The notes under the pieces were generated by a model. That model ran no database searches. It was not told the origin of the DNA and saw only the letters and a program-made list of their open reading frames with translations. Shown here piece after piece: positions 1 to 9,515 of a stretch of DNA of 64,000 nucleotides. The position numbers and the translations under genes were made by a program. This stretch comes from Streptacidiphilus jeojiense (GTDB lineage Bacteria > Actinomycetota > Actinomycetes > Streptomycetales > Streptomycetaceae). The stretch's first letter is position 1, and every line of letters starts with the position of its first letter. The DNA lies in NCBI RefSeq assembly GCF_000719095.1, contig NZ_JOEH01000008.1:1-64000 (forward strand), given 5' to 3'.

Positions 1-149
1 CATCGAGTGCAACCGACTGAAAGCCATACCCGGCGTCTCTGGGCCTCTGGACCTTACGACAGCCCGTTCAACCCATGCCAACAACGTAGGACCGACTGAC
101 CGTCACCGCTCCCTGGTGTGCCATGTGAAAGCATGTTAGGAATCTTCGA

Positions 150-1040
150 ATGTCACCTGAGGAGATTCTTGCCGACCGGCTTCGTGAAGCGGGCTACGCC
201 CCGAGGGAGGTGCAGAAGGCCGTCGGCGGAGTGGTCGCGGTCGCAGGCCTGGTCACCCTCCAGGACGGGACCGAACTGTTCGCCAAGACCCTGCTCGGAC
301 CCGACCGGGACGTGTTCCCGGTCGAGTCCGTCGGCCTGTCCGAACTGCGCGCTCTCGGCGGCGCCCCCACACCGGAGGTGCTGTACGCGTCCTCGCGCCT
401 GCTCGTCCTGGAGCGGATGCGGCCGCGCCGGGACGACGGACAGTTCTGGGAGCAGCTGGCCCGGACGGTCGCCGCACTGCACCTGGCCACCGTCTCCGAC
501 CGGTTCGGCTGGCACCGTGACGGCTGGCTGGGCCGGCTGCGCCAGGACAACACCTGGGCGACCGACGGCCACAGCTTCTTCGCGGAACGGCGCATCCTGC
601 GCTGGCTCCCGGAACCGCTGGTCGAGGCCGCCTTCGACCGCGAGGAGCGCCGAGCCCTGGAGCGGCTCTGCGCGGCCCTGCCGGAGCTGGTTCCGGCCCA
701 GCCGCCGTGCCTGACCCACGGCGACCTGTGGTCGGAGAACATCGTCGCCACCGGCGCGGGCGCCCCCGTGCTCATCGACCCCGCCGTGTCCTACACCTGG
801 CCCGAGGTCGACCTCAGCATGCTGTGGTGCTCGCCGCGCCCGGACGCCGCCGAGCGCTTCTTCGCCGTCTACCGTGAGGCCGCCCCGCTCCAGGACGGCT
901 GGGAGGAACGGATGCCGCTGCTGCACCTGCGCGAACTGCTCAGCGTCATCGCCCACGACGACGACCACTGGGGCGCAGCCGAGGCCGTCCGGAAGATCAT
1001 CGCCCCGTTCCGGAACGGCACCCGGCAGCGCAAGCCCTGA
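150..1040 (+). CDS. Fructosamine kinase family / phosphotransferase-like kinase
   Basis: Probable cytosolic small-molecule kinase of the fructosamine-3-kinase branch of the aminoglycoside phosphotransferase fold; family members phosphorylate glycated amines so that they decompose, and the substrate here is not known. The 296-residue length matches the family. The catalytic loop LTHGDLWSENIV (H190, D192, N197) is followed by the metal-binding VLIDPAVSY (D210), with likely ATP-binding K46 in LFAKTLL and E65 in the first helix. The ATG at 150 has a modest AGGA about ten bases upstream. The next gene is convergent, 13 bases away. The 149 bases before the start hold no gene that I can support. Kinase fold is firm; deglycation role is inferred from family. 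Confidence 0.82.
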   Translation: MSPEEILADRLREAGYAPREVQKAVGGVVAVAGLVTLQDGTELFAKTLLGPDRDVFPVESVGLSELRALGGAPTPEVLYASSRLLVLERMRPRRDDGQFWEQLARTVAALHLATVSDRFGWHRDGWLGRLRQDNTWATDGHSFFAERRILRWLPEPLVEAAFDREERRALERLCAALPELVPAQPPCLTHGDLWSENIVATGAGAPVLIDPAVSYTWPEVDLSMLWCSPRPDAAERFFAVYREAAPLQDGWEERMPLLHLRELLSVIAHDDDHWGAAEAVRKIIAPFRNGTRQRKP

Positions 1041-1053
1041 CCGGGCCGACCGT

Positions 1054-1461
1054 TCAGCGCACCTGGACCACGTCCGTGCCGGAGGTGCGGTCCAGCACCC
1101 GGTGGTGGGCGTTGAAGACGGCGATCAGCTGGGAACGGAACTGCAGCTCGCCGCGGTGCGGGGCGCGAATGTTCAGAGCCAGGTTGTACTTGTTGGTACA
1201 GGCGAGCTGCTTCCACGCGCCCGAGCCGACCTTCTCGTCGATGCACAGCTGTATCGGCGTGGCGCCGAAGTCGTCGCTGCTGCCCGAGGCGCTGACCCGG
1301 ACGATGTGACCGACCGCGACGGTGCGGGCACTGACGCCGACGGAGATGGCCGACTTCGCCGAGGCGGACCCCGCACCGACCGCCAGCCCGCCGGCGGCGA
1401 GGGCGGCGACGACCGCCGCCGAACCGGCCCGGCGAATGAAGATCGACTTGGCAGTGTTCAT
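1054..1461 (-). CDS. Small secreted Ig-like protein of unknown function
   Basis: A 135-residue exported protein. The start chosen (MNTAKSIF) has a strong GGAGGA ribosome binding site; a longer upstream frame exists but lacks one. Residues 1-35 form a Sec-type signal peptide (positively charged IRR, alanine/valine-rich core, SASA-like cleavage region). The mature part of about 100 residues is beta-rich, with two cysteines (in QLCID and QLACTN) that could form a disulfide, and resembles small extracytoplasmic immunoglobulin-like domains common in actinomycetes. I do not recognise a specific family. It stands alone between the kinase gene (convergent) and the response regulator gene, which lies upstream on the same strand; 131 bases separate it from the latter. 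Confidence 0.6.
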   Translation of the reverse strand: MNTAKSIFIRRAGSAAVVAALAAGGLAVGAGSASAKSAISVGVSARTVAVGHIVRVSASGSSDDFGATPIQLCIDEKVGSGAWKQLACTNKYNLALNIRAPHRGELQFRSQLIAVFNAHHRVLDRTSGTDVVQVR

Positions 1462-1592
1462 GGGAATCCTCCTGCTACCAGAGTGGCACGTGTACCGATC
1501 ATCTGTTCGTCGTATTGGACGTCGGCCACCCCGCACGGGTTGCATCCCGAAGGTGAGACTTCTCAGGGTTCTTTCAGGCAACTCCCAGCCGG

Positions 1593-2249
1593 TCATGACC
1601 CCAGGTATCTGAGCGCGGCGACGACGCGGCGGTTGACGCCGGTGGAGGGGGCCAGGCCCAGCTTGGCGAAGATGGCGGCGACGTGCTTCTCCACCACCCC
1701 GGGGGTGATGGTGAGCAGCTCGGCGATGGCGGCGTTGGAGTGGCCCTGGGCGATCAGGGCCAGCACCTCCCGCTCGCGCGGGGTGAGGGTGGACAGGGCG
1801 TCGGCGCGGCGGGCGGCCCCGAGCAGGTGGCGGACCACCTCGGGGTCCAGTACGGTGCCGCCGCGCGCCACCCGGGAGACGGCCTCGACGAACTCGCCGA
1901 CGTCGGCGACCCGGTCCTTGAGCAGGTAGCCGACCCCGCCGGCCTGCTCGGCGAACAGCTCGGTGGCCGAACGGGTCTCGATGTACTGGGAGAAGACCAG
2001 CACCGCGACCCCGGGCAGGTCGCGGTGGATCTCCCGGGCGGCCCGCATCCCCTCGTCGGTGTGGCTCGGCGGCATCCGCACGTCGATGATGGCGACGTCG
2101 GGCCGGTGCTCCTCGACGGCCAGCCGCAGCGCCTGCGCGTCCGCGACCGCGGCGACCACGTCCAGTCCGCGGCGGGTCAGGGTCTGGGTGAGTCCCTCCC
2201 GCATGATCGCGGCGTCCTCGGCTATCACCACCCGCAGTCGGCCGTCCAT
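1593..2249 (-). CDS. NarL/LuxR-family response regulator
   Basis: DNA-binding response regulator, 218 residues. Receiver domain at about 5-120: acidic pocket E11/D12, phosphoacceptor D56 in VAIIDVRMPP and conserved K111 in GYLLKD. A GerE/LuxR helix-turn-helix occupies about 150-215 (LTPREREVLALIAQGHSNAAIAELL, here split for length: LTPREREVLAL then the helix NAAIAELL). Its ATG overlaps the TGA of the kinase gene by one base (TGATG), so the two are translationally coupled and form a cognate pair. Part of a lipoprotein-kinase-regulator operon reading leftward; the 24-bp palindrome at 4355-4378 is the natural candidate target. Signal and regulon unknown. Confidence 0.9.
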   Translation of the reverse strand: MDGRLRVVIAEDAAIMREGLTQTLTRRGLDVVAAVADAQALRLAVEEHRPDVAIIDVRMPPSHTDEGMRAAREIHRDLPGVAVLVFSQYIETRSATELFAEQAGGVGYLLKDRVADVGEFVEAVSRVARGGTVLDPEVVRHLLGAARRADALSTLTPREREVLALIAQGHSNAAIAELLTITPGVVEKHVAAIFAKLGLAPSTGVNRRVVAALRYLGS

Positions 2250-3580
2250 CAGGCGTGCCTGGGCAGTTCGACGGTGACGGCGGTGGGGCCGCCGGGCGGG
2301 CTGGTGACGTCGAGGCGGCCGTCCACGCTCTGCACCCGCTCCCGCAGCCCAGCCAGTCCGCTGCCGCGCGCGGGGTCCGGCCGGGCGCCCCCGTTCCCGT
2401 CGTCGGTCACCGTCATCAGCAGCCTGCCCTCCTGCTCGTGCACATCGATGGTGATCCGGGCCGCGCCGCTGTGCTTGGCCGCGTTGGCGACCAGCTCGGC
2501 CGCGCAGAAGTAGGCGATGGCCTCGATCGCCGGCGAGGGCCGCTCGCCCGCGCCGACACCGAGGCCGGCTCCGACTCCGGCGCCGACGGCCAGGTCGACC
2601 GGGATCGGGCTGGTCTCGGCCAGCAGCGACAGTGCCGCGCCCAGGCCCCGGTCCAGTACCGCCGGGTGGATGCCCCGGGCCAGGTCGCGCAGCTCGGCCA
2701 GGGTCTCCTTGGCGTTGCGGTGCGCCGCGCCGAGCAGCGCCAGGGTGTGCTCGCCGTCCAGGTCCTGCTCCAGGTTCTCCTTGATCTCGCCGAGGGACAT
2801 GGCCAGCGCGGTCAGCCGGACCTGGGCGCCGTCGTGCAGGTCGCGCTCGATCCGGCGCAGCCGGGCCGCCGACTCGTCGACCACTCTGGCGCGCTTCTCC
2901 TGCAGCTCCCGGGCCCGCTCGGCGGCGGCGGCGATCCGGGCCTGGGCGTCGCGCTCGGCCTCCAGCCGGGCGGCGCGCTCCTGCAGTGAGGCGTACTGGA
3001 TCCGACGGTGCCGGTAGGCCACCGAGTCCCCCAGCACCCAGGCGACCAGCGCCGAGCCGCCCAGCGCGACGGCGGCGGCCAGCAGCGGGATCCCCGGGTA
3101 CGCCCGGTGGGCCGGCGCCCACTGGGACACCGCCACCGCGGCACCGATCAGACAGACCGTCAGCCCGGCCACCGAGATCCGTCGCGGCCGGTGCGCGGCC
3201 AGGGTGTAGAGCAGGACCGGAATCGCCAGATCGGTCATGCTGGGCTGCAGGGCCGGGACCGGGGGGATGCTGCCGGGCTGCTGGCCCAGGGTGATCTGCA
3301 GGGCCCCGAACGCCGCCGCCGTGGCGAACGCCGCCACCGGGAACCGCCGGCGCGGGATCACGGTGGCGGCGATCAGGGCGTTGACGCAGATCAGCGCCAG
3401 GGCGGTGCCGGCCGGTCCGCGCGGCACCTCGTCGAGGCTCAGCGCGAACAGCAGCAGCGCCAGTGCGGTGTCGGCCCGCCAGGGATGGCGCCGCACCCAT
3501 GAGTTCCCCCTCAGCAGCACCTCCCCAGGGTAGGGGTCCGGCTGCGCGGCGCACCCGCTGCGCAGGATCTCCTCGTCCAT
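2249..3580 (-). CDS. DesK/NarX-type sensor histidine kinase
   Basis: Membrane sensor kinase of 443 residues. The N-terminal half (about 38-185) has several hydrophobic spans and little extracellular loop, suggesting sensing within or at the membrane. A coiled-coil region (195-240) leads to a HisKA_3 dimerisation domain with H249 in RDLHDGAQVRL, then a HATPase_c domain with N box ELVANAAKHS and G boxes DDGNGG and GSGLAGLRERV near the C-terminus. It belongs with the adjacent NarL-type regulator, overlapping it by one base, and follows the lipoprotein gene by 25 bases. The ATG at 3580 is upstream of an alternative start near the first membrane span; the ribosome binding site is not decisive. Confidence 0.88.
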   Translation of the reverse strand: MDEEILRSGCAAQPDPYPGEVLLRGNSWVRRHPWRADTALALLLFALSLDEVPRGPAGTALALICVNALIAATVIPRRRFPVAAFATAAAFGALQITLGQQPGSIPPVPALQPSMTDLAIPVLLYTLAAHRPRRISVAGLTVCLIGAAVAVSQWAPAHRAYPGIPLLAAAVALGGSALVAWVLGDSVAYRHRRIQYASLQERAARLEAERDAQARIAAAAERARELQEKRARVVDESAARLRRIERDLHDGAQVRLTALAMSLGEIKENLEQDLDGEHTLALLGAAHRNAKETLAELRDLARGIHPAVLDRGLGAALSLLAETSPIPVDLAVGAGVGAGLGVGAGERPSPAIEAIAYFCAAELVANAAKHSGAARITIDVHEQEGRLLMTVTDDGNGGARPDPARGSGLAGLRERVQSVDGRLDVTSPPGGPTAVTVELPRHA

Positions 3581-3605
3581 CTCTTCCCCGGCCGCTCCGC
3601 CCCGG

Positions 3606-4220
3606 TCAGTGCAGGGCGACGTGCCCGTTGCCGGTGAGCAGGATGATCTGGGAGAGGAAGCCGCTGGTGCCGTCGCAGGCCGGCACGGTGGTGTCGACCT
3701 CGTCGATGGTGACGGTCAGGTCGAAGGTCCCGCTGATCCCCCGGTACGAACCGGTGCCGGAGCCCGGGACCACCGGGGTCGGCACGGTGAAGCTGATGCT
3801 GCCCGAGCAGGTGGCCGCGTTGTGCGGCCAGGGGTCGTAGGCCTTGATGATCTTCTTGTCCAGCTGGGCGATGTCCAGCCGGAACGAGCCGTGGCGGAGC
3901 CCCAGTTGCATCTGGCTGGTGTGGTCCGGGTCGACCGTGCCGTCCGGGTGGACGGTCACCGCCTGCCCATAGTCGCCGATCGCCCCGGTCAGCAGGACCG
4001 AGGACTTGGGGCCGTCGCTGTCGACGCTGTAGTCGATCAGGTGCACCGCGCCGCCGTGGGCCGCCGCCGGAGCCGGGGTCGTCCTGGCCGCCTGGGCGGC
4101 CGGGGTCGCCCTGGCAGCCGGGGTCGCCGGGGCCGCGGCCGCTGCCGCGCATCCCCCCACCAGCAGGGCTCCGCCAGACACCGCGGCGATGATCGTGGGC
4201 ATGGCCCGCATCTTGAACAT
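3606..4220 (-). CDS. Putative secreted lipoprotein in two-component operon
   Basis: A 204-residue exported protein. MFKMRAMP is chosen as start because GAGGAG lies 6-12 bases upstream. A signal peptide ends in a lipobox-like LVGGC, so lipid anchoring is likely. Then come Ala/Pro/Thr repeats (APATPAARATPAAQAARTTP), a typical wall-spanning linker, and a globular domain of about 140 residues with paired cysteines (ATCSGS and PACDGT). I do not recognise the globular domain. Position is informative: first gene of a leftward operon with the DesK-type kinase and NarL-type regulator, so it may be an accessory sensor or an output of that system. That role is inference. Confidence 0.65.
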   Translation of the reverse strand: MFKMRAMPTIIAAVSGGALLVGGCAAAAAAPATPAARATPAAQAARTTPAPAAAHGGAVHLIDYSVDSDGPKSSVLLTGAIGDYGQAVTVHPDGTVDPDHTSQMQLGLRHGSFRLDIAQLDKKIIKAYDPWPHNAATCSGSISFTVPTPVVPGSGTGSYRGISGTFDLTVTIDEVDTTVPACDGTSGFLSQIILLTGNGHVALH

Positions 4221-4354
4221 GTCGAACTCCTCGTGCGAGTAAGCGATTTGACGGATGGTCGGGCCACTGCCGGCCGCTCCGGAGGGCGTCTTCCGCCTCG
4301 TCGACAACGCTACGGACGGGCCTTGGCCGCAGGCAGCCGGGCAGCGTCCATCCT

Positions 4355-4378
4355 GGGCTGGGGGATATCCCCCAGCCC
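4355..4378. promoter_or_regulatory. Perfect 24-bp palindrome upstream of lipoprotein/two-component operon
   Basis: The arm GGGCTGGGGGAT is followed directly by its exact reverse complement ATCCCCCAGCCC with no spacer. It lies 135 bases upstream of the lipoprotein start and about 190 bases upstream of the gene at 4569, inside the 348-base divergent gap 4221-4568. Such short-armed, spacerless G-run/C-run dyads suit a dimeric NarL-type regulator, and one is encoded in this operon, so autoregulation is the simplest reading. The rest of the gap shows only ribosome binding sites and no other gene. Confidence 0.5.
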
Positions 4379-4568
4379 GCCGCCGACGGGTCGCCAGCGG
4401 GTCGCCGACGGGCCCGGGCGCGATGCCGTACAGTGATCGGGCAGGCGTTCAGGGCGCCTCCGGGTCCGCGGGAAGGGCAGAGCCCACCTGGTTCACGCGA
4501 GCGTGTCAGCGTGCCCTACCGTCCTTCGGCCGGCGTGGCGGACCACCGGTTCACCGAAGGAGGCCCCT

Positions 4569-5930
4569 GTGTCGACGGCACCGCGAACCATGCCCCTGCC
4601 CGAGCGTCCCAGTCCGCAGCAGCTCAAGAAGCGGGCGAAGGACCTGCAGCGGGCGGTTCGGGCCCAGTCCCCCACCGCGCTGGCGCTGGTCGCCCGGCAT
4701 GCGCCCGGAAGGGCCGAGGATCCGGCCGGATTCACCCTCGACGCCGCCCAGTTGGTGATCGCCCGGCTCTACGGCTTCCCGAGCTGGCCGCGCCTGCGTG
4801 AGCATCTCGCCGCGCACCCCGAACCCTCCGCCGACCGGCCCCGCAGCGGTATGCGCACGGTGGAGGACTTCTTCCGGCTGCGGACCGGCTGGGCCGACGC
4901 CTCGGACCTGCGCCGCTGCGCCGCGGCCGCGACCCCGGCGCACCCCGATCCGGCGCAGTGGCAGCCGCTGCTCACCGTGCACCGCAACGGCGTCAAGGTG
5001 ATCGCCCTCGACTCTCCGGCCGGGGTGCTGTTCGCCGAACTCACCCCCAAGCGAATCACCCTGTCTCTAGCTGTTTCTGACGTGCCGTCGGGTAAGGCGG
5101 TGGCGGTCTGCTTCCGCAGTGCCTTCGGCACGATCGCCGGGGTCGTCGGACCGGATGTCACCGGTCTGATGGTGGAACCGGTCGCGGACCGTCGCCCGCT
5201 GGGCTGGGCGCTGGTGGCCGGCGGCGTGTTCGTCGCGCCCAACGCCTTCCAGGTCGGACCGGCAGGCCTGGTCCTGCGGACCAACGGCAGTGCGCGCGGC
5301 GAGGTCGTACCGCTGACGGCCCTGCCACCGCTCTCGGCCGCCGTCGTGGACCGGCCCGCACCGGCAGTCGAGGCCGTCCCGGCCGCCGGCACCGACTCCG
5401 TCCCGGATCTGACGACGGTCCTCGCCGCGGCCGACGCGCCCCCGATCGTCGATCCGGAGCAGTGGCGCCCCGGCGTCCGGGCCGACCTCACGCCGACCGA
5501 GCAGCTGCGGCTCGCCCGCTACGGCAGGCTGCTGGTCTGGCAGCGGACCGGTGGGCCCGAGGAGGACGCCGAGGATCCCTTCGTCTTCGACTTCACCCCG
5601 CAACCGGGCCCAGTCCGGGACTTCGCCGTGGTCGGCAGGAGCATCTCCTTCACCCGGATGTACTACGGCTTCCACGACGGGGCCGGCGGCACCGTCGCCG
5701 TCCTGGGCCTGGTCGACGACGCCGAGGTCGCCTCGGTGACGCTGCGCCGCGACGGCATGCCCGACCTGGCGGCCCGCATCGCCGGCAGGACGTTCCTGGT
5801 CGCGGGGGTCGACCTCGACCAGCTCCCCGAGCGCGGCCCGGTCACCGCCGTCCTGGTGGCCCGGGACCGCGCGGGGCATGTGTGCGAGGAACTCCCCTAC
5901 CAGGAACAGGACTTCAGCCGACGGACCTGA
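4569..5930 (+). CDS. Hypothetical protein with ankyrin-associated N-terminal helical module
   Basis: 453 residues from a GTG start preceded by GAAGGAGG; an upstream in-frame ATG at 4503 lacks such a site. Residues about 10-85 show the helical motif often placed before ankyrin repeats in bacteria (PSPQQLKKRAKDLQRAV, then AQLVIARLYGFPSW), but no ankyrin repeats follow. The remainder is a soluble protein with two apparently related halves: a segment starting near residue 110 (TVEDFFRLRTGWADASDL) and a C-terminal segment with acidic patches and FTRMYYGFHDGAGG. No signal peptide or membrane segment. Function unknown. Ends 24 bases from the convergent Ppx/GppA gene. Confidence 0.7.
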   Translation: MSTAPRTMPLPERPSPQQLKKRAKDLQRAVRAQSPTALALVARHAPGRAEDPAGFTLDAAQLVIARLYGFPSWPRLREHLAAHPEPSADRPRSGMRTVEDFFRLRTGWADASDLRRCAAAATPAHPDPAQWQPLLTVHRNGVKVIALDSPAGVLFAELTPKRITLSLAVSDVPSGKAVAVCFRSAFGTIAGVVGPDVTGLMVEPVADRRPLGWALVAGGVFVAPNAFQVGPAGLVLRTNGSARGEVVPLTALPPLSAAVVDRPAPAVEAVPAAGTDSVPDLTTVLAAADAPPIVDPEQWRPGVRADLTPTEQLRLARYGRLLVWQRTGGPEEDAEDPFVFDFTPQPGPVRDFAVVGRSISFTRMYYGFHDGAGGTVAVLGLVDDAEVASVTLRRDGMPDLAARIAGRTFLVAGVDLDQLPERGPVTAVLVARDRAGHVCEELPYQEQDFSRRT

Positions 5931-5954
5931 GCTGCCGTGCTCGCAGCGGACCGC

Positions 5955-6899
5955 TCATGCCCCGGCCGCCGTCATCCCGAGGTGTTCCAGCAGCAGTCCC
6001 TCACGGGTGGACCAGGGGCAGATGGTCACGGTGTCGGCTCCGCAGGCCTCCATCAGGGTCTCGGCGACCAGGGCTCCGGCCAGCGACTGCTCGGCCCGGT
6101 GCGGGGCGATGCCCGGCAGTGTGCCGCGGCGCGGCACGCTCACGGCGGCCAGCAGCGGGATGACCGCGCGGAGGTCACGCAGCGTCAACTCGTCGGCGCT
6201 GCGCGGCCTCCGGCGCTGCGGCACGCCCCTGACGGCGGCGAGCCGGGCGAGTTGGGTGAAGGTCTTGGAGGAGGCCAGCACCCGGACGCCCGGTTCGGCC
6301 TGCGGCAGCCCGGGGGCCGCCGCAAGGGCCCGGCGCAGCTGCTGCCGCGCCCGGTCCAGCCGCCGTTCGGAGGCGGGGGTGCTGCCGGGCAGCAGCTCGC
6401 GGGTGACCCGGCGCGCGCCCAGCGGCAGCGACAGCACGCCGCCGGGCCGGGCCGCGTCGCCCCAGGCCAGCTCCACGGTGCCGCCGCCGATGTCCAGGAC
6501 CAGCAGCGGGCCGGCCTCGGGGCCCGCCCAGTGCCGGGCGGCCACATAGGCCAGTCGGGCCTCCTCCTCGCCGGGCAGCACCAGCAGCCGTACCCCGGTG
6601 GTCCGGGCGACCCGGGCGATGACCTCGTCCCGGTTGGGCGCGTCACGGATGACCGAGGTGGCGAAGGCGAACACCTCGGGCAGCAGCACCCGCGGGTCCG
6701 CGTCCACCGCCTCGCCCACGGCCTGCTCCACGCTCCGCACCGCCCTGCCGCGCAACCGCCCGTCCGGGCCCAGGGCCTGATGCAGCCTCAGCCGCACCTT
6801 GTGCGAGAGCACGGGCTCGATCGCCCCGCTCTTGCGCCGCTGCACCACGGTCAACAGGGCGCTGTGGCACCCCACGTCCAGGACCCCCGCCTGCCGCAT
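5955..6899 (-). CDS. Ppx/GppA family phosphatase
   Basis: Member of the exopolyphosphatase/guanosine pentaphosphate phosphohydrolase family, 314 residues, the short actinobacterial form without a C-terminal HD domain. The ASKHA fold is visible: phosphate-1 loop LDVGCHSALL near residue 6, AFATSVIRDAPNRDEV near residues 85-100, GEEEARLAY, and phosphate-2 loop LLVLDIGGGTVELAWG. The usual first loop is DxGSN(S/T); here it reads DVGCHS, a change at the substrate-facing loop worth noting. Acts on polyphosphate or (p)ppGpp-type substrates in the cytosol. Start MRQAG follows a purine-rich stretch; 144 bases downstream of the phosphoketolase start region on the same strand. Confidence 0.82.
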   Translation of the reverse strand: MRQAGVLDVGCHSALLTVVQRRKSGAIEPVLSHKVRLRLHQALGPDGRLRGRAVRSVEQAVGEAVDADPRVLLPEVFAFATSVIRDAPNRDEVIARVARTTGVRLLVLPGEEEARLAYVAARHWAGPEAGPLLVLDIGGGTVELAWGDAARPGGVLSLPLGARRVTRELLPGSTPASERRLDRARQQLRRALAAAPGLPQAEPGVRVLASSKTFTQLARLAAVRGVPQRRRPRSADELTLRDLRAVIPLLAAVSVPRRGTLPGIAPHRAEQSLAGALVAETLMEACGADTVTICPWSTREGLLLEHLGMTAAGA

Positions 6900-7043
6900 C
6901 TCCCGACACCCCTCTCCCCCGGAGGCGTGCGCGATGCGGTCCGTACGTCGGACCAGGCACCGGCGCCCACCAGCACGCTGCCTGACCGGATAACGGTCCA
7001 CCTTACAACGACCGCCTTCGCTCCTCGTCGGGCCGTCGGTCGG

Positions 7044-9407
7044 TCAGCCGTTCCAGGTCCAGTCGGCGACCTCGGGCAGGTCGGTGCCGTGGGCGCGGAT
7101 CCAGTCGTGGTGGCGGGCGCGGACGTCGGCCATCTGCTGGCGCACCCCGGCGGCGCGCACCGACAGCCCGGGCACCCGGTCGATCACGTCCATGACCAGG
7201 CGGTAGCGGTCCAGGTCGTTGCGCACCACCATGTCGAAGGGGGTGGTGGTGGTCCCGGACTCCTTGTAGCCGCGTACGTGCAGCTGGTCGTGGTTGGTGC
7301 GGCGGTAGGCCAGCCGGTGGATCAGCCAGGGGTAGCCGTGGTAGGCGAAGATCACCGGCTTGTCCGGGGTGAACAGCGAGTCGAACTCCTTGTCCTTCAT
7401 CCCGTGCGGGTGCTCGTCGGCGGGCATCAGCCGGGCCAGGTCGACCACGTTGATCACCCGCACCGCCAGCTGCGGCAGCAGCTCGCGCAGCAGCTGGGCG
7501 GCGGCCATCACCTCCATGGTCGGCACGTCCCCGGCGCAGGCCAGCACCACGTCCGGGTCCCGGCTGCCGTCCTCGGTGCCGGCCCACTCCCAGATCCCGG
7601 CGCCGCGCGCACAGTGCACCCGGGCCTGGTCCAGCGAGAGCCAGTCGAAGCACGGCTGCTTGCCGGCCACCACCACGTTCACGTAGTCACGGCTGCGCAG
7701 GACGTGCTCACCCACGCTGAGCAGGGTGTTGGCGTCCGGCGGCAGGTAGACCCGGACCACCTCGGGGCTCTTGTTCAGGACGTGGTCCACGAAGCCGGGG
7801 TCCTGGTGCGAGAACCCGTTGTGGTCCTGCCGCCACACGTGCGAGGTCAGCAGGTAGTTGAGCGAGGCGATCGGGGCCCGCCAGGGGATCTGACGGGTCG
7901 TCCGCAGCCACTTGATGTGCTGGTTGACCATCGAGTCGACGATGTGGACGAACGCCTCGTAGCAGGAGAACAGGCCGTGACGGCCGGTCAGCAGGTAGCC
8001 CTCCAGCCACCCCTGGCACAGGTGCTCGGACAGCACCTCCACCACCCGGCCGTCGCGGGCCAGGTTCTCGTCCACCGGCAGCACCTGCGCCTGCCAGGCC
8101 TTGCCGGTGGCCTGGTAGACCGCCTGCAACCGGTTGGAGGCGGTCTCGTCCGGGCCCACCAGCCTAAAGTCGCGCCGGCCCGCGGTGTCGGCCATCACCT
8201 GCTCCAGCAGCTCGCCCAGGATCCGGGTCGGCTCGTGCATCGTCGCGCCGGGCTTGTCGACCGGTACCGCGAAGCGCTCCAGCTCGCGCACCGGCAGCTC
8301 GCGCAACAGCAGCCCGCCGTTGGCGTGCGGGTTGGCACCCAGCCGCCGCTCGCCCTCGGGGACGTGCACCAGCACCTCGGCGCGCGGCCGGCCGCTCTCG
8401 TCGAACAGCTCCTCGGGACGGTACGAGCGCAGCCAGGCCTCCAACTGCGCCAGGTGCTCGGGGTTGGTGTGGATCCCGTCCAACGGCACCTGGTGCGCCC
8501 GCCAGGTCCCCTCCACCTGCAGCCCGTCGACCTTGTCCGGCCCGGTCCAGCCCTTGGGGGTGCGCAGCACGATCATCGGCCAGCGCGGGCGCTCGACCGC
8601 GCCCTCCTCACGGGCCGCGCGCTGGGCGGCGGTGATCCGGTCCACCGCCTGGTCCATAGCGGCGGCCATCGCCCGGTGCACGGCGACCGGGTCGTCGCCG
8701 GTGACGTGGATCGGCTCGTGGCCGTAGCCGCGCAGCAGCTGGTCCAGCTCGTCCTCCGGGATACGGGAGAGCACCGTGGGGTTGGCGATCTTGTATCCGT
8801 TCAGGTGCAGGATCGGCAGCACCGCGCCGTCGTGCACCGGGTCCAGGAACTTGTTGGCGTGCCAGGAGCCGGCCAGCGGGCCCGTCTCGGCCTCGCCGTC
8901 ACCGATCACGCAGGCCACCAGCAGGCCGGGGTTGTCGAAGGCCGCGCCGTAGGCGTGGGCCAGCGAGTAGCCCAGCTCGCCGCCCTCGTGGATCGAGCCC
9001 GGCGTCTCCGGCGCCACATGGCTGGGCACCCCGCCGGGGAAGGAGAACTGGCGGAACAGCTTCCGCATGCCCTCCTCGTCGCGGGTGATGTCCGGGTAGG
9101 CGGCGCTGTAGCTGCCCTCCAGCCAGGAGTTGGCCAGCACCGCCGGGCCGCCGTGTCCGGGGCCCCAGATGCAGATCGCGTCCAGGTCGCGGGCCCGGAT
9201 CAGCCGGTTCAGATGGGTGTGCACCAGGTTCAGGCCCGGCGAGGTCCCCCAGTGGCCCAGCAGCCGGGGCTTGACGTGCTCGGCCCGCAGCGGCTCGCGC
9301 AGCAGCGGGTTGTCCAGCAGGTAGATCTGACCCACGGCCAGGTAGTTGGCCGCACGCCAGTGCACGTCCAGGGTCTGGACCTCGGCGTCGGTGAGGGACT
9401 GGTTCAT
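7044..9407 (-). CDS. xfp: Xylulose-5-phosphate/fructose-6-phosphate phosphoketolase
   Basis: Thiamine-diphosphate enzyme cleaving xylulose 5-phosphate (and often fructose 6-phosphate) with phosphate to acetyl phosphate plus glyceraldehyde 3-phosphate (or erythrose 4-phosphate). The 787 residues match the full-length family. Visible motifs: [10 protein letters not shown] (51-60), GPGHGGPA (82-89), thiamine-diphosphate/Mg signature GDGEAETGP (169-177), SHQDPGF and the C-terminal [12 protein letters not shown]. The start [10 protein letters not shown] has a purine-rich site upstream. No acetate kinase gene is adjacent; the enzyme would give an acetyl-phosphate shunt under carbon excess or oxygen limitation. 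It lies downstream of a 299-base divergent gap that contains a GGGCC/GGCCC dyad. Confidence 0.95.
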   Translation of the reverse strand: MNQSLTDAEVQTLDVHWRAANYLAVGQIYLLDNPLLREPLRAEHVKPRLLGHWGTSPGLNLVHTHLNRLIRARDLDAICIWGPGHGGPAVLANSWLEGSYSAAYPDITRDEEGMRKLFRQFSFPGGVPSHVAPETPGSIHEGGELGYSLAHAYGAAFDNPGLLVACVIGDGEAETGPLAGSWHANKFLDPVHDGAVLPILHLNGYKIANPTVLSRIPEDELDQLLRGYGHEPIHVTGDDPVAVHRAMAAAMDQAVDRITAAQRAAREEGAVERPRWPMIVLRTPKGWTGPDKVDGLQVEGTWRAHQVPLDGIHTNPEHLAQLEAWLRSYRPEELFDESGRPRAEVLVHVPEGERRLGANPHANGGLLLRELPVRELERFAVPVDKPGATMHEPTRILGELLEQVMADTAGRRDFRLVGPDETASNRLQAVYQATGKAWQAQVLPVDENLARDGRVVEVLSEHLCQGWLEGYLLTGRHGLFSCYEAFVHIVDSMVNQHIKWLRTTRQIPWRAPIASLNYLLTSHVWRQDHNGFSHQDPGFVDHVLNKSPEVVRVYLPPDANTLLSVGEHVLRSRDYVNVVVAGKQPCFDWLSLDQARVHCARGAGIWEWAGTEDGSRDPDVVLACAGDVPTMEVMAAAQLLRELLPQLAVRVINVVDLARLMPADEHPHGMKDKEFDSLFTPDKPVIFAYHGYPWLIHRLAYRRTNHDQLHVRGYKESGTTTTPFDMVVRNDLDRYRLVMDVIDRVPGLSVRAAGVRQQMADVRARHHDWIRAHGTDLPEVADWTWNG

Positions 9408-9515
9408 CGCGGGGCGCTCCTTGGGCTGGGGGCTGGCGGGCTAACGGGCGGGCTGGCGAGTCCGGGTGGTGCGGCTCCGACAACCACACTCCCCCGGCCG
9501 ACCTACCCGGTCACA

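Noticed and set aside
1..149. Short translation IECNRLKA in frame 2 at the left edge, recalling the IExxxNRLK motif of IS5-type transposases.
   Set aside because: Only seven or eight residues match, no catalytic region or inverted repeat is visible, and the frame continues without similarity; not enough to call an insertion-sequence remnant.
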